From NCBI GenBank assembly GCA_963842295.1, contig CAWJFY010000009.1:248001-312000 (forward strand): a DNA stretch of 64,000 nt. Direction: 5' to 3'. A program made the translations under genes and the position numbers. Positions within the stretch are counted from its first letter, which is position 1; the number at the start of each line of letters is the position of its first letter. This DNA comes from JAJNBA01 sp963842295 (GTDB lineage: Bacteria; Actinomycetota; UBA4738; HRBIN12). The notes beneath the pieces are model-generated. The model worked only from the letters and a program-made list of their open reading frames with translations, was not told the DNA's origin and ran no database searches. This document shows, piece after piece, positions 16,317-24,135 of the stretch.

Positions 16317-17276
16317 TCAGTCGTGATCGTGGTCGTGCTGATGCTGATGCGGACGCTCGTCCTCGGGTAGTGGGTCCACCAGCAGGTCCCAGCGGTCACG
16401 GAACCTGTCGAGGAACCGGTAGAAGTTCTTCTTCGACCATCGCGCTCGATCTTCGGGCTCGGTGGTGAACCACATCCGGTGCTCGTGCTTGGTGACGGGG
16501 AGGTCCACCACCGTCGCACGCCGATCGAGGTCCTTCACCCGGAACGAGTACTCGATGTCGGCCGTGCGGTACCACCTGAACTTCTCGTCGAAGAGACCCG
16601 CGGCGAGCACCGTCTCCCGCCGCATGGCCATCAGGTAGCCCTCGATCGCGTCGACATCGCCCGCGCGCGCCTCATCGAACTGACGGAGGTCGTGGGTCAC
16701 GATCCCATACGGACCGCAGACACCCACCTCGGGATCCTCGAGAGCCGCCTCGAGCGGCCCGAACACGTCGCCGGTCGGTTCCACCGAGCCATCCACCACC
16801 AGCACGGTGTTGCCGCGGGTCCGCTTGAGCCCCGCGTTCCGGGCGGCCCCCCACCCGGTCCCCTCTTCCAGCCCTACGACCTCGACCCCTTCGCCCCACG
16901 ATGCCGGCTCCTGACCGGTGACGTCGGCGACCACGTACTGGACGGATCGTCCCCCTTCGTTCGCACGGAAGCCGGCGATCGCCCTCTCGATGTCCTCGTG
17001 CCAGCCTTCGCAGACCCATTGGACGCTCACGTCCATGTCGGGCTCGTCCTCGAGGACGGAGGGGACGTCACCCGGGCGACGCCTGATGACAGGCTCCGCG
17101 TCCGCGCTCGCGACAGGCTCCAACCGGTAGCCCCCGGGTTCGTCGACGACCATCCACCCCGCCTCGGCGATCCGATCGCGCAGGGTGTCGGCCGACGCGA
17201 AGTCCCTCGACGCGCGCGCGCCGGAGCGCTCCTCCGCCAGCCGAGCGACGTCCGCGGGTGGGTCAGGCATCCTCAT
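16317..17276 (-). CDS. family 2 glycosyltransferase-like protein with CysRS-type N-terminal segment
   Basis: A 319-residue protein in three parts. Residues ~1-50 (RASRDFASADTLRDRIAEAG, then WMVVDEPGG) match the C-terminal segment of cysteinyl-tRNA synthetases. The middle is a GT-A fold with GWGAARNAGLKRTRGNTVLV, followed by VVDGSVEP where a donor-binding acidic motif is expected, and a MRRETVLAAGLFDEKFRWYRTADIEY acceptor region. The tail is His/Asp-rich (HQHQHDHDHD) and may bind metal. The first canonical DxD is weak (VDGS), so activity is uncertain. It starts at ATG 17276 inside the hydrolase 3' end. Confidence 0.8.
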   Translation of the reverse strand: MRMPDPPADVARLAEERSGARASRDFASADTLRDRIAEAGWMVVDEPGGYRLEPVASADAEPVIRRRPGDVPSVLEDEPDMDVSVQWVCEGWHEDIERAIAGFRANEGGRSVQYVVADVTGQEPASWGEGVEVVGLEEGTGWGAARNAGLKRTRGNTVLVVDGSVEPTGDVFGPLEAALEDPEVGVCGPYGIVTHDLRQFDEARAGDVDAIEGYLMAMRRETVLAAGLFDEKFRWYRTADIEYSFRVKDLDRRATVVDLPVTKHEHRMWFTTEPEDRARWSKKNFYRFLDRFRDRWDLLVDPLPEDERPHQHQHDHDHD

Positions 17277-18039
17277 GCCTCCCGACGAAGTCGAGGACGG
17301 CGGCATCAGCTTCGGCTGCCTGTTCCGAGTGATACAGATGCCCGGCACCCTCGAGCAGGACGAGCTCGGCGCCTGGGATCCTCTCCGCGAGGATCTTCGC
17401 GTTCTCAGGCGAGACGGCGAGGTCCTCGGTCCCATGGAGCACGAGCGTCGGCACCCGCATCGACGGCAACCGATCGAAGCTGTCGAACCCTTGCATCGCC
17501 TCCCATTGTCTCCGTCCGCCCTCCGGATGTTTCGGTTGTGCGCCGCCGATCCGCAGGTCCTCCACAACGTGCTCCGGATGACGGTCGGGGAAACCGGGCG
17601 CGTACATGGCCCGCCAAGGCTCCCCCTTCGGCACCTTCGAGTCCTGCGCTCGGACGGAGCGGGCCGGCCCCACGTGAGTGCAACCCAGGATCAGGGTGCG
17701 GACGCGGTCCGCGCTCGTGAGCGCCAGCTCCTGGGCCACCATCCCGCCGAAGGACTGGCCGTAGACGTGGGGGCGTTGAGCCTTCAGGTGGTCCAGCAGC
17801 GCGATCGTGTCGTCCACGAACGTTCCCATCGTCACGGGGCCACGGGGCTCGTCGCTGTTCCCGTTGCCGCGGAAGTCGTAGGCGATCACCCGGAGCTCAC
17901 GGGCGAGCGTGGGGATATTCCGACGCCAGCCCGGGATGTCGCCGCCCATGCCTTCGAGCAGGATCATCGGTGTCGCGTCCTCCGGGCCGTGGAGCTCGTA
18001 GTTGAGATGGACTCCGTCCGGACGCGTGAGCACCGGCAT
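17263..18039 (-). CDS. alpha/beta hydrolase
   Basis: A 258-residue serine hydrolase. The nucleophile elbow is GQSFGG with S96, the oxyanion region follows the first strand (LLEGMGGD), an acid is expected in LHGTEDLAVSP, and the histidine in EGAGHLYHSEQ. The fold and length resemble the lactonase/esterase group such as 3-oxoadipate enol-lactonase-like proteins, but none of the neighbouring genes points to that pathway. It is cytosolic with no signal peptide. Its 3' end overlaps the glycosyltransferase gene by 14 bp, and it follows the cyclic-nucleotide-binding gene by 13 bp, so the three are likely co-transcribed. Confidence 0.87.
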   Translation of the reverse strand: MPVLTRPDGVHLNYELHGPEDATPMILLEGMGGDIPGWRRNIPTLARELRVIAYDFRGNGNSDEPRGPVTMGTFVDDTIALLDHLKAQRPHVYGQSFGGMVAQELALTSADRVRTLILGCTHVGPARSVRAQDSKVPKGEPWRAMYAPGFPDRHPEHVVEDLRIGGAQPKHPEGGRRQWEAMQGFDSFDRLPSMRVPTLVLHGTEDLAVSPENAKILAERIPGAELVLLEGAGHLYHSEQAAEADAAVLDFVGRHEDA

Positions 18040-18052
18040 CGGCCGGCGGGAC

Positions 18053-18478
18053 CTACGCGGTCGCAGCCTGCGTCGCGGCGCGGAGCCGACCGGCCATCGA
18101 CTCGAGCGTCTTCACCGCGATCGAGGGATGCTCCTGGAGCAGGCCTCGGAACACCCACTCGGTCAGGCCGAGGAGCCGCATATCGGAGCGGGCCGTCACC
18201 GTCGCCGATCGTGGACCGCCATCCAGAAGCGCGATCTCTCCGAAGAATTCGCCCCGACGGAGGATCGCCATCCGTTTGCCGCCGATCGTGACCTCCGCCT
18301 CGCCGTGAACGATCACGAAGAGACCGACGCCCGGGTCGCCCTCCGTGGCGATCACGGTCCCTTTGGGATGCTTCACATCCTTCACCACCGCCGCGATCGC
18401 ACGGAGCTCACGGTTCGAGCACGCGGAAAACAACGGCACCTGGCGCAGCCATTCCATCATGACGGTGCTTCCAGCCAT
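18053..18478 (-). CDS. cyclic nucleotide-binding domain protein without DNA-binding domain
   Basis: A 141-residue protein made only of a CRP-type effector domain: LRQVPLFSACSNREL at the start, the beta-roll, and the phosphate-binding cassette FGEIALLDGGPRSATV with its Glu and Arg. No helix-turn-helix follows, so it is a stand-alone sensor, possibly of cAMP or cGMP, acting by protein contact. Internal ATG codons near 18460 are alternative starts. It lies upstream of the alpha/beta hydrolase on the same strand. Confidence 0.87.
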   Translation of the reverse strand: MAGSTVMMEWLRQVPLFSACSNRELRAIAAVVKDVKHPKGTVIATEGDPGVGLFVIVHGEAEVTIGGKRMAILRRGEFFGEIALLDGGPRSATVTARSDMRLLGLTEWVFRGLLQEHPSIAVKTLESMAGRLRAATQAATA

Positions 18479-18544
18479 GGAGCGCTCCCTCGGTCCGACG
18501 CCGCAGCATCGTACTCCAACTCGGGAAGGGACCTGAAACGCCCG

Positions 18545-19204
18545 CTACCGCCACATCTGCTCGTCGTCCAGCGCAGGGAGCGGCGATCTCGGGGTCTCGG
18601 TCGCTCCGGGCCCCGCGATCGGGAGCGCGGCCCGTTCCTGCCGGCGGCTCCGAACGATCGCCCACGCGGCCACGACGAGCGCCACGAACCAGAGCACGTA
18701 CCCGAAGGTCCGGACGGTGCCTGCGATCGAGTCGGCCAAGTAGACCTTGTCGAGGAACTCCTCGCCGAGGATCCGCTCCCAGTCACCTGCCGCATCCGGC
18801 CCCGTTGCTCCCAGGAGCGCGAGCTGTCCGTCGTCGGCGTCGGCGATGTAGGTGGCAGCGCTGGCGAGGGCGCTCGCCGCCCAGCCCCAGCAGACCGCTG
18901 TCGCGACGAGGTCTCGCTTGCGCAGCAGGAACACCGCACCCACGGAAAGCGGGAAGAGCACCTCGAAACCGGACCCCATGATCAGCATCGTCAGTTCCCC
19001 GAACGACCGGAAGAGGACGTGCCCGCTCTCGTGCACAGCGATGTTGAGGTACACGAAGATCGGGGTCTGATCGTTCTTCACGAGCGCGAACCAGCCCCAC
19101 ACGACGATCAGAAGCAGCGCGGCGGCCGCCTTATGGACGGTCAGGCGCGCTCGGATATCGTCGGGGAGCTCCACGGGAGCGAGGGAGTCCATCCCGGAGC
19201 TCAT
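18545..19204 (-). CDS. membrane protein with HExxH motif (M50-like putative metalloprotease)
   Basis: A 219-residue integral membrane protein with about four hydrophobic helices (28-44, 75-95, 97-117, 165-188). A zinc-binding HESGH motif at 58-62 lies at the start of a membrane-associated segment (VYLNIAVHESGHVLFRSFGE), the arrangement seen in site-2-type proteases. A second conserved metal ligand (usually an Asp in a later helix) is not obvious, so protease activity is inferred only. The C-terminus is a soluble Pro/Arg-rich tail. It is located next to the initiator tRNA gene, 66 bp upstream of the cyclic-nucleotide-binding gene. Confidence 0.7.
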   Translation of the reverse strand: MSSGMDSLAPVELPDDIRARLTVHKAAAALLLIVVWGWFALVKNDQTPIFVYLNIAVHESGHVLFRSFGELTMLIMGSGFEVLFPLSVGAVFLLRKRDLVATAVCWGWAASALASAATYIADADDGQLALLGATGPDAAGDWERILGEEFLDKVYLADSIAGTVRTFGYVLWFVALVVAAWAIVRSRRQERAALPIAGPGATETPRSPLPALDDEQMWR

Positions 19205-19330
19205 CGGAACGTTCGGCGGGAGAGATGAGCCGGCTCGATCCCGACGGTGCGGCGTCGATCCCGGTCGGAAGGACCGCGCTCAGGCCCCAGGAACGCACGC
19301 CGGTCGCGGCTTGTGAGCAGTTCCGCTTCG

Positions 19331-19404
19331 TCGCGGGGGCAGGATTTGAACCTGCGACCTCTGGGTTATGAGCCCAGCGAGCTACCGGACTGCTCCACCC
19401 CGCA
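19331..19404 (-). tRNA. initiator tRNA-Met (anticodon CAT)
   Basis: The 74-nt minus-strand transcript folds as a cloverleaf with anticodon CAT in CTCATAA. The anticodon stem has three consecutive G:C pairs (CTGGG/CCCAG) and the D-stem has A11:U24 (GAGC/GCTC), both hallmarks of initiator tRNA. The T-stem is GCAGG/CCTGC. Position 1 is U and position 72 is G, a weak wobble pair in place of the usual initiator mismatch. The discriminator base is A and CCA is not encoded. Confidence 0.96.
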
Positions 19405-19458
19405 TACCCAGGATAGCGATGCGAGCCGGAGATGACAGATGGAGGTTGAGCAGCCGGA

Positions 19459-20928
19459 TCACGGGCGCGCGTAGATGAACCATGCGATCTCCTCCTGCGA
19501 GGGGATCTCTGCGACGAGCGCGATCCCCTCGGGTGGGGGCAACGCCTCGGTCCGATAGAGCACGAGGAAGGCCCGAATATCATGCCGGGCGAAGCGGTCC
19601 GCGCGTTCCTTCCACGCGCCGAGAACCTTCCCGAGCGGCGCCGCGCGGCAGCCGGAGGACAGCCCGACGATCGGGAAGCTGGCTTCGCTGTACAGGTGAC
19701 ACGGTTCTCCCCCGGCGAGCCGACGAACCTCGAGGCCCGCCTGTTCGGCCGTCGCGCGATGCCCGGTCACCCCCGCCTCAACCTTGGCCCCGATCCCGAC
19801 CTGGAGGACAGCCCATACGATGACGAGAAGCGAGGCGCCGGCTGCCACGACGATCCGGATCGGGTCGGCACGATCACGATCCCCGATCGTGGCGACGATC
19901 GAGACGAGACCGTATCCCGCCGGGATGGAGAGCAACGCCAGCGCAGGCAACAGGAACCTCGGGGCTTGCGCGTCGGTGAAGACGACGTACTCGGCGGCGA
20001 GTGCGATGCCCGCGGCTATCGGGACCCCGACGGCCGACAGGAGACCCCGCCTGCGGGAAACCCGGACCCCCAGCACCACGAGGATCGCGAGTCCTAGGCA
20101 CCAGAGCAGACCGGAAGCGGGGATCTCGGGGGCTCCCACCGGGCCTATCGAGGGCCCGTCGCTGAGCGCGAGGTACTGCCGCGCGTTCTCGAACAACGAC
20201 CAGTGTCCTGTGTGGCCCAGTCGGGCGGCCGCCGCGAACGCCTCTCCCGGCGATCCGAACCGTGCCGTCATCTCCACGAGCCAGGGTGCCCACCCGGCCG
20301 CGAGGCCCAGCAGGAGATGGACGGTCCATGAAGCCGTCGCGCGGCGAACGGCGAGCGGCACCAGGAGGAGGGCCAAGGTCAGCACGACGGCGTCGAGCGG
20401 ACGGATCAACGACGCGAGCGCGACGAGCCCGCCGGCGAGCAGCTCGTCGTATCGACCCTCGCCACGCGCGAGCCGGCGGGCGAGCACGGCGGTCGCGGCC
20501 ACCGCGATCAGTGCCACCCACAGGTTCGGCATGAGCTCCGATCCGTAGAAGAGGGTCGGCCATGCTCCGGCGAAAAGGAGCGCCGCAGCCACGGCGCCGA
20601 AGCCGACGACCGGCGCCCACGCCCGGAACGATGCGGTCAACGCCACCGTGGAGGCAACGGCGAGGAAGAGACGAAGCTGCAGGAGGGAACCACCGGCCTG
20701 GAGGATCGGGATCGCCAGGAACGTGATGCCACGCGCCCGGGAGGGCACGAACGGCAACGGCTCGGCGCCGGGAGTGACCTGTGACAGGTAGATCGCCTCG
20801 TCCCAGCTCGGCGGCCGATCGAGGGAGAACGCCACGATCTGCGCGACCAGATAGCCGAGGGCGACGAGGAGGATCAGCCGTCGGGCCCTGGCGATCTCCG
20901 CGTCGCTCGGCAGGTTCATGCGCGCCAA
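19459..20928 (-). CDS. GT-C fold membrane glycosyltransferase (GT39/ArnT-like)
   Basis: A 489-residue polytopic membrane protein with about ten to eleven hydrophobic helices in the first 390 residues and a soluble C-terminal domain. The first extracytoplasmic loop contains PSWDEAIYLSQV; the Asp-Glu pair there is the catalytic/metal signature of polyprenyl-phosphate-dependent GT-C enzymes. It would transfer a sugar from a lipid carrier to a cell-surface acceptor. The start may be the ATG at 20928 or the one three codons later (MNLPSD). It is divergent from the MFS gene. Confidence 0.8.
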   Translation of the reverse strand: MARMNLPSDAEIARARRLILLVALGYLVAQIVAFSLDRPPSWDEAIYLSQVTPGAEPLPFVPSRARGITFLAIPILQAGGSLLQLRLFLAVASTVALTASFRAWAPVVGFGAVAAALLFAGAWPTLFYGSELMPNLWVALIAVAATAVLARRLARGEGRYDELLAGGLVALASLIRPLDAVVLTLALLLVPLAVRRATASWTVHLLLGLAAGWAPWLVEMTARFGSPGEAFAAAARLGHTGHWSLFENARQYLALSDGPSIGPVGAPEIPASGLLWCLGLAILVVLGVRVSRRRGLLSAVGVPIAAGIALAAEYVVFTDAQAPRFLLPALALLSIPAGYGLVSIVATIGDRDRADPIRIVVAAGASLLVIVWAVLQVGIGAKVEAGVTGHRATAEQAGLEVRRLAGGEPCHLYSEASFPIVGLSSGCRAAPLGKVLGAWKERADRFARHDIRAFLVLYRTEALPPPEGIALVAEIPSQEEIAWFIYARP

Positions 20929-21059
20929 TCCTCCCCTACCAGGTCGGCAAGCGCGTGCGATAGCCTTCGTGGATGCGCCTGCCTCGCCCGTTCGGCTGAC
21001 GCCCTCGCGTCGCCCTCACGCCGGTCGCACTGTTCCTCGCGATCGAGTTCCTGGACGAG

Positions 21060-22157
21060 TTGGTCTTCGGCATCCGCGAGGCAGCCTGGCCCCTCGTCCG
21101 CCGCGAGCTCTCGTTCTCCTACGTGCAGATCGGCATCCTTCTCTCGGTACCGGGGATCGTCAGCACCATGGTGGAGCCGGGCCTCGCACTGCTGTCCGAC
21201 ACCGGACACCGACGCGGCGTGGTGCTCGGCGGAGGTGTCGTGTTCGCCCTCGCCCTGCTCCTGATCGCGTCGGCCCAAGGATTCGCTGTCTTGCTCGCGG
21301 CGTCCTGCCTCCTCTACCCAGCTTCCGGCGCGTTCGTGAGCCTCGCCCAGGCGACGTGGATGGATCTCGAGCCGAGCTCGACGGAACGGAACCTGGGCAG
21401 GTGGGTCCTCGCCGGCTCGCTCGGAGCCGTCCTCGGACCCCTGGCCCTCGGGGCGACGGTCGCGATGGGCTCGAGCTGGCGAGGGGCGACACTGGCGGCA
21501 GCGATACTGACGCTTCCGACCCTGCTCGTCGCGTCGCGGATCCGGTTCCCGCCGCCGCATCCCGGGACGGAGGATATGCGCGCGGCATCGCGCGCGGCGA
21601 TCGATGCTCTCCGGGAACCACGCGTCCGCCGCTGGTTGATGCTCGTCCAGCTGACGGACCTGCTGGGAGATGTTTTCCTGGGGTTCGCCGCCCTCTACCT
21701 GGTCGATGGAGGAGGCGCCTCCATCCAGCTCGCGGCGGTCGGCGTGGGGATACTTGTCGCCGCCTCGCTCCTCGGCGACGCGCTCCTCCTCCCGGTTCTC
21801 AAGCGCATCGACAGCCTGCGATACCTGCGCTGGTCGGCTTCGGCAGCCTTCGTCGCGTATCTCGCGTTCCTTCTCGCTGACCCGATCCCGGCGAAGCTCA
21901 TACTCCTCATCCCGATCGGGATCCTCCGGGCGGGTTGGTACTCGATACCGCAGGCACGCATCTACTCCGAGCTCCCCGCGAGAGGCGGCATCGCCGTGGC
22001 GATCGGCGCCCCGGCCGACCTGCTCGGATCGCTGCTCCCCCTCGCGATCGGCATCGGGGCACAGCGCTTCGGATTGGGTCCCGCCATGTGGCTCCTGCTC
22101 GCTGCGCCGATCGCCCTCCTCGTCCTGCTCCCGGCGAGCGATCCTCGAGACTCGTGA
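21060..22157 (+). CDS. major facilitator superfamily transporter; 5' end interrupted by an in-frame TGA
   Basis: A polytopic membrane protein with about 11-12 helices; the motif RRELSFSYVQIGILLSVPG after helix 1 and the loop-2/3 SDTGHRRG match MFS. The usual N-terminus (VALTPVALFLAIEFLDELVFGIREAAW) continues upstream in the same frame, back to an ATG at 20973 (MRLPRPFG), but a TGA at 20997-20999 separates them. Between that TGA and the TTG at 21060 no ATG, GTG or TTG exists, so a 21060 start would remove most of helix 1. The gene is therefore either mutated, affected by a base-call error, or initiated at a non-canonical codon. It stops directly against the convergent ferredoxin gene. Substrate unknown. 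Confidence 0.75.
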   Translation: MVFGIREAAWPLVRRELSFSYVQIGILLSVPGIVSTMVEPGLALLSDTGHRRGVVLGGGVVFALALLLIASAQGFAVLLAASCLLYPASGAFVSLAQATWMDLEPSSTERNLGRWVLAGSLGAVLGPLALGATVAMGSSWRGATLAAAILTLPTLLVASRIRFPPPHPGTEDMRAASRAAIDALREPRVRRWLMLVQLTDLLGDVFLGFAALYLVDGGGASIQLAAVGVGILVAASLLGDALLLPVLKRIDSLRYLRWSASAAFVAYLAFLLADPIPAKLILLIPIGILRAGWYSIPQARIYSELPARGGIAVAIGAPADLLGSLLPLAIGIGAQRFGLGPAMWLLLAAPIALLVLLPASDPRDS

Positions 22158-22478
22158 TCAGACGGCTTGCCAGGCCTCCACGACCGGATGATCCTTGGAC
22201 TGCGGCCCGGCTTGGGCGGCGCCTCCCGGCGAGCCGAGGGCGGTGATCTCGAACCACTCCGCGTTGACGGCGGTGAACTGCTTCCACTCCGCCGGCAGAT
22301 CATCCTCGGGGAAGATCGCGGTGACGGGGCAAACCGGAACGCACGCGTCGCAGTCCACGCACTCGTCGGGGTGGATGTAGAGCATCCGTGGACCTTCGTA
22401 GATGCAGTCCACGGGACACTCGTCCACGCACGCCTTGTCCTTGACGTCGATGCAGGGTTCGGCGATCACGTATGCCAT
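22158..22478 (-). CDS. fdxA: seven-iron ferredoxin (FdxA type)
   Basis: A 106-residue ferredoxin carrying one 3Fe-4S and one 4Fe-4S cluster. Cysteines at 9, 17 and 50 match the 3Fe ligands and 21, 40, 43 and 46 match the 4Fe ligands of the Azotobacter/mycobacterial type, with MAYVIAEPCIDVKDKACVDE at the start and the usual ~50-residue C-terminal extension. It is a cytosolic electron carrier, for example for P450s or oxidoreductases. The true start is ATG 22478; longer open frame upstream is noise. It is divergent from the aldehyde dehydrogenase. Confidence 0.95.
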   Translation of the reverse strand: MAYVIAEPCIDVKDKACVDECPVDCIYEGPRMLYIHPDECVDCDACVPVCPVTAIFPEDDLPAEWKQFTAVNAEWFEITALGSPGGAAQAGPQSKDHPVVEAWQAV

Positions 22479-22569
22479 GTCATCACTCCTCCGCGACAAC
22501 CCTACCCGAGGAGCCCAGGAGCAAACGCGAAGGTACCTCATGCCGGCTCCGGTAGCATCGGTCGCACCC

Positions 22570-24135
22570 ATGAGCACCAGCCGGAACGTCGCATCGCTCC
22601 TCGACGGCCGCCCCGCGGAGGACGCGCCCGGAGGGACGCTCACGATCCCGAACCCCGCGCACCTCGACGAGATGGTCGCCGAGGCTCGCCTCGGCGATGC
22701 GACCACCTTCCTCGAGGCCTGCCGGAAAGCGAAGGCGGCGCAGCCGGGATGGGCCGCGATCCCGGCGCCGGTGCGAGGCCGGGCGATCCAGCATCTCGGT
22801 CGCCTCGTGGAGGAGAACCTCGAGGCGCTGTCGCAGCTCATCACGCGCGAGATCGGCAAACCGATCAAGGAATCGCGCGGCGAGGTCCAGGAGGTCGTCG
22901 ACACGTGCAACTTCTTCCTGGGCGAGGGCCGGCGACTCTACGGTCAGACGGTGCCGTCCGAGATGCCCGACAAGCAGCTGTTCACCTTCCGCCGGCCGGT
23001 GGGCGCCGCCGCGATCGTCACCGCCGGCAACTTCCCGGTCGCGGTCCCCTCGTGGTATATCGTGCCCGCTCTCGTCTGCGGGAACTCGATCGTGTGGAAG
23101 CCGGCCGAGTACACGCCCGCGACCGCCGAGGCGTTCGCCCAACTGATCCTGCACGCCGGGCTTCCGACCGGCGTCTTCCAGCTCGTGCTCGCGGAGGGTG
23201 CGCCGACGTTCGACGGCATCGAGCGCGCTCTCGAGGAGGAGATGCTCGACAAGGTCGGGTTCACGGGTTCCTCGGAGGTGGGCCGACGGATCGGCGCCCT
23301 CTGCGGACGCCATCTGCAGTCGGCATGCCTCGAGCTCGGTGGCAAGAACCCGCTCGTCGTGATGCCGGACGCCGACCTCGATCTGGCCGTCGAGGGCGCG
23401 CTGTTCAGCGGTTACGGGACGGCCGGTCAACGCTGCACATCGCTGGGCACGGCCATCGTGCACCGAGACGTGCACGACGACTTCGTCGCGCGATTCTCGA
23501 AGGCGGTGACCGACGCCCCGATCGGCGACCCCACGCAGGATGTCCTCTACGGTCCGATGATCTCCATGCGGTTCTGCGAACGCTTCGAACACTGGCTCGA
23601 GCTGATCCGCCCGCACCACACCGTCCTCGGATCGGATGGGATCGGGCGCATCGGGTCGTCGAACCCGCGAACGGGCTTCGTCGGCGACCCCGAGGCCGGC
23701 CTGTACTACCACCCCGTGCTCGTCGACGGGGTCACGATCGACGACGAGCTCTCTCGGACCGAGACGTTCGGACCGATCGTCGGCGTCGCCTCCTTCGACA
23801 CGTTCGACCGGGCGATCGAGCTCGCGAACGCACACGGCTATGGCCTGTCGAGCAGCATCTACACGAACGACCCGCTACACGTCTTCCGGTTCCGCGATCG
23901 GATCTCCGCGGGGATGGTGAGCGTGAACAACTCCACGTCGGGTGCGGAAGCCCACCTGCCGTTCGGCGGCAACGGACGATCCGGCAACGGGAGCCGCCAG
24001 TCGGGCCTGTGGGTGCTCGACCAGTTCACGCGCTGGCAGGCGATGAACTGGGACTACTCGGGGCACCTCCAGAAGGCGCAGATGGACACCGCGGAGCTCG
24101 AGGCCGAGACGACGTTCCGCTTGTTCGAGGACTAG
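22570..24135 (+). CDS. NAD(P)-dependent aldehyde dehydrogenase
   Basis: A 521-residue aldehyde dehydrogenase oxidising an aldehyde to the acid. The oxyanion Asn is N154 in TAGNFPVAVPS, the cofactor loop is GFTGSSEVGRRIG at 230-242, the general base is E255 in LELGGKNPLVV and the nucleophile is C289 in GYGTAGQRCTS. The sequence has the look of the semialdehyde/piperideine-carboxylate type enzymes, but the specific substrate is not clear. The start is ATG 22570. The 3' end overlaps the UPF0182 gene by 4 bp on the opposite strand. Confidence 0.93.
   Translation: MSTSRNVASLLDGRPAEDAPGGTLTIPNPAHLDEMVAEARLGDATTFLEACRKAKAAQPGWAAIPAPVRGRAIQHLGRLVEENLEALSQLITREIGKPIKESRGEVQEVVDTCNFFLGEGRRLYGQTVPSEMPDKQLFTFRRPVGAAAIVTAGNFPVAVPSWYIVPALVCGNSIVWKPAEYTPATAEAFAQLILHAGLPTGVFQLVLAEGAPTFDGIERALEEEMLDKVGFTGSSEVGRRIGALCGRHLQSACLELGGKNPLVVMPDADLDLAVEGALFSGYGTAGQRCTSLGTAIVHRDVHDDFVARFSKAVTDAPIGDPTQDVLYGPMISMRFCERFEHWLELIRPHHTVLGSDGIGRIGSSNPRTGFVGDPEAGLYYHPVLVDGVTIDDELSRTETFGPIVGVASFDTFDRAIELANAHGYGLSSSIYTNDPLHVFRFRDRISAGMVSVNNSTSGAEAHLPFGGNGRSGNGSRQSGLWVLDQFTRWQAMNWDYSGHLQKAQMDTAELEAETTFRLFED

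Noticed and set aside
20997..20999. TGA as a selenocysteine codon in the MFS gene
   Set aside because: There is no downstream SECIS-like hairpin and MFS carriers are not selenoproteins; the TGA also lies in a non-conserved N-terminal tail.
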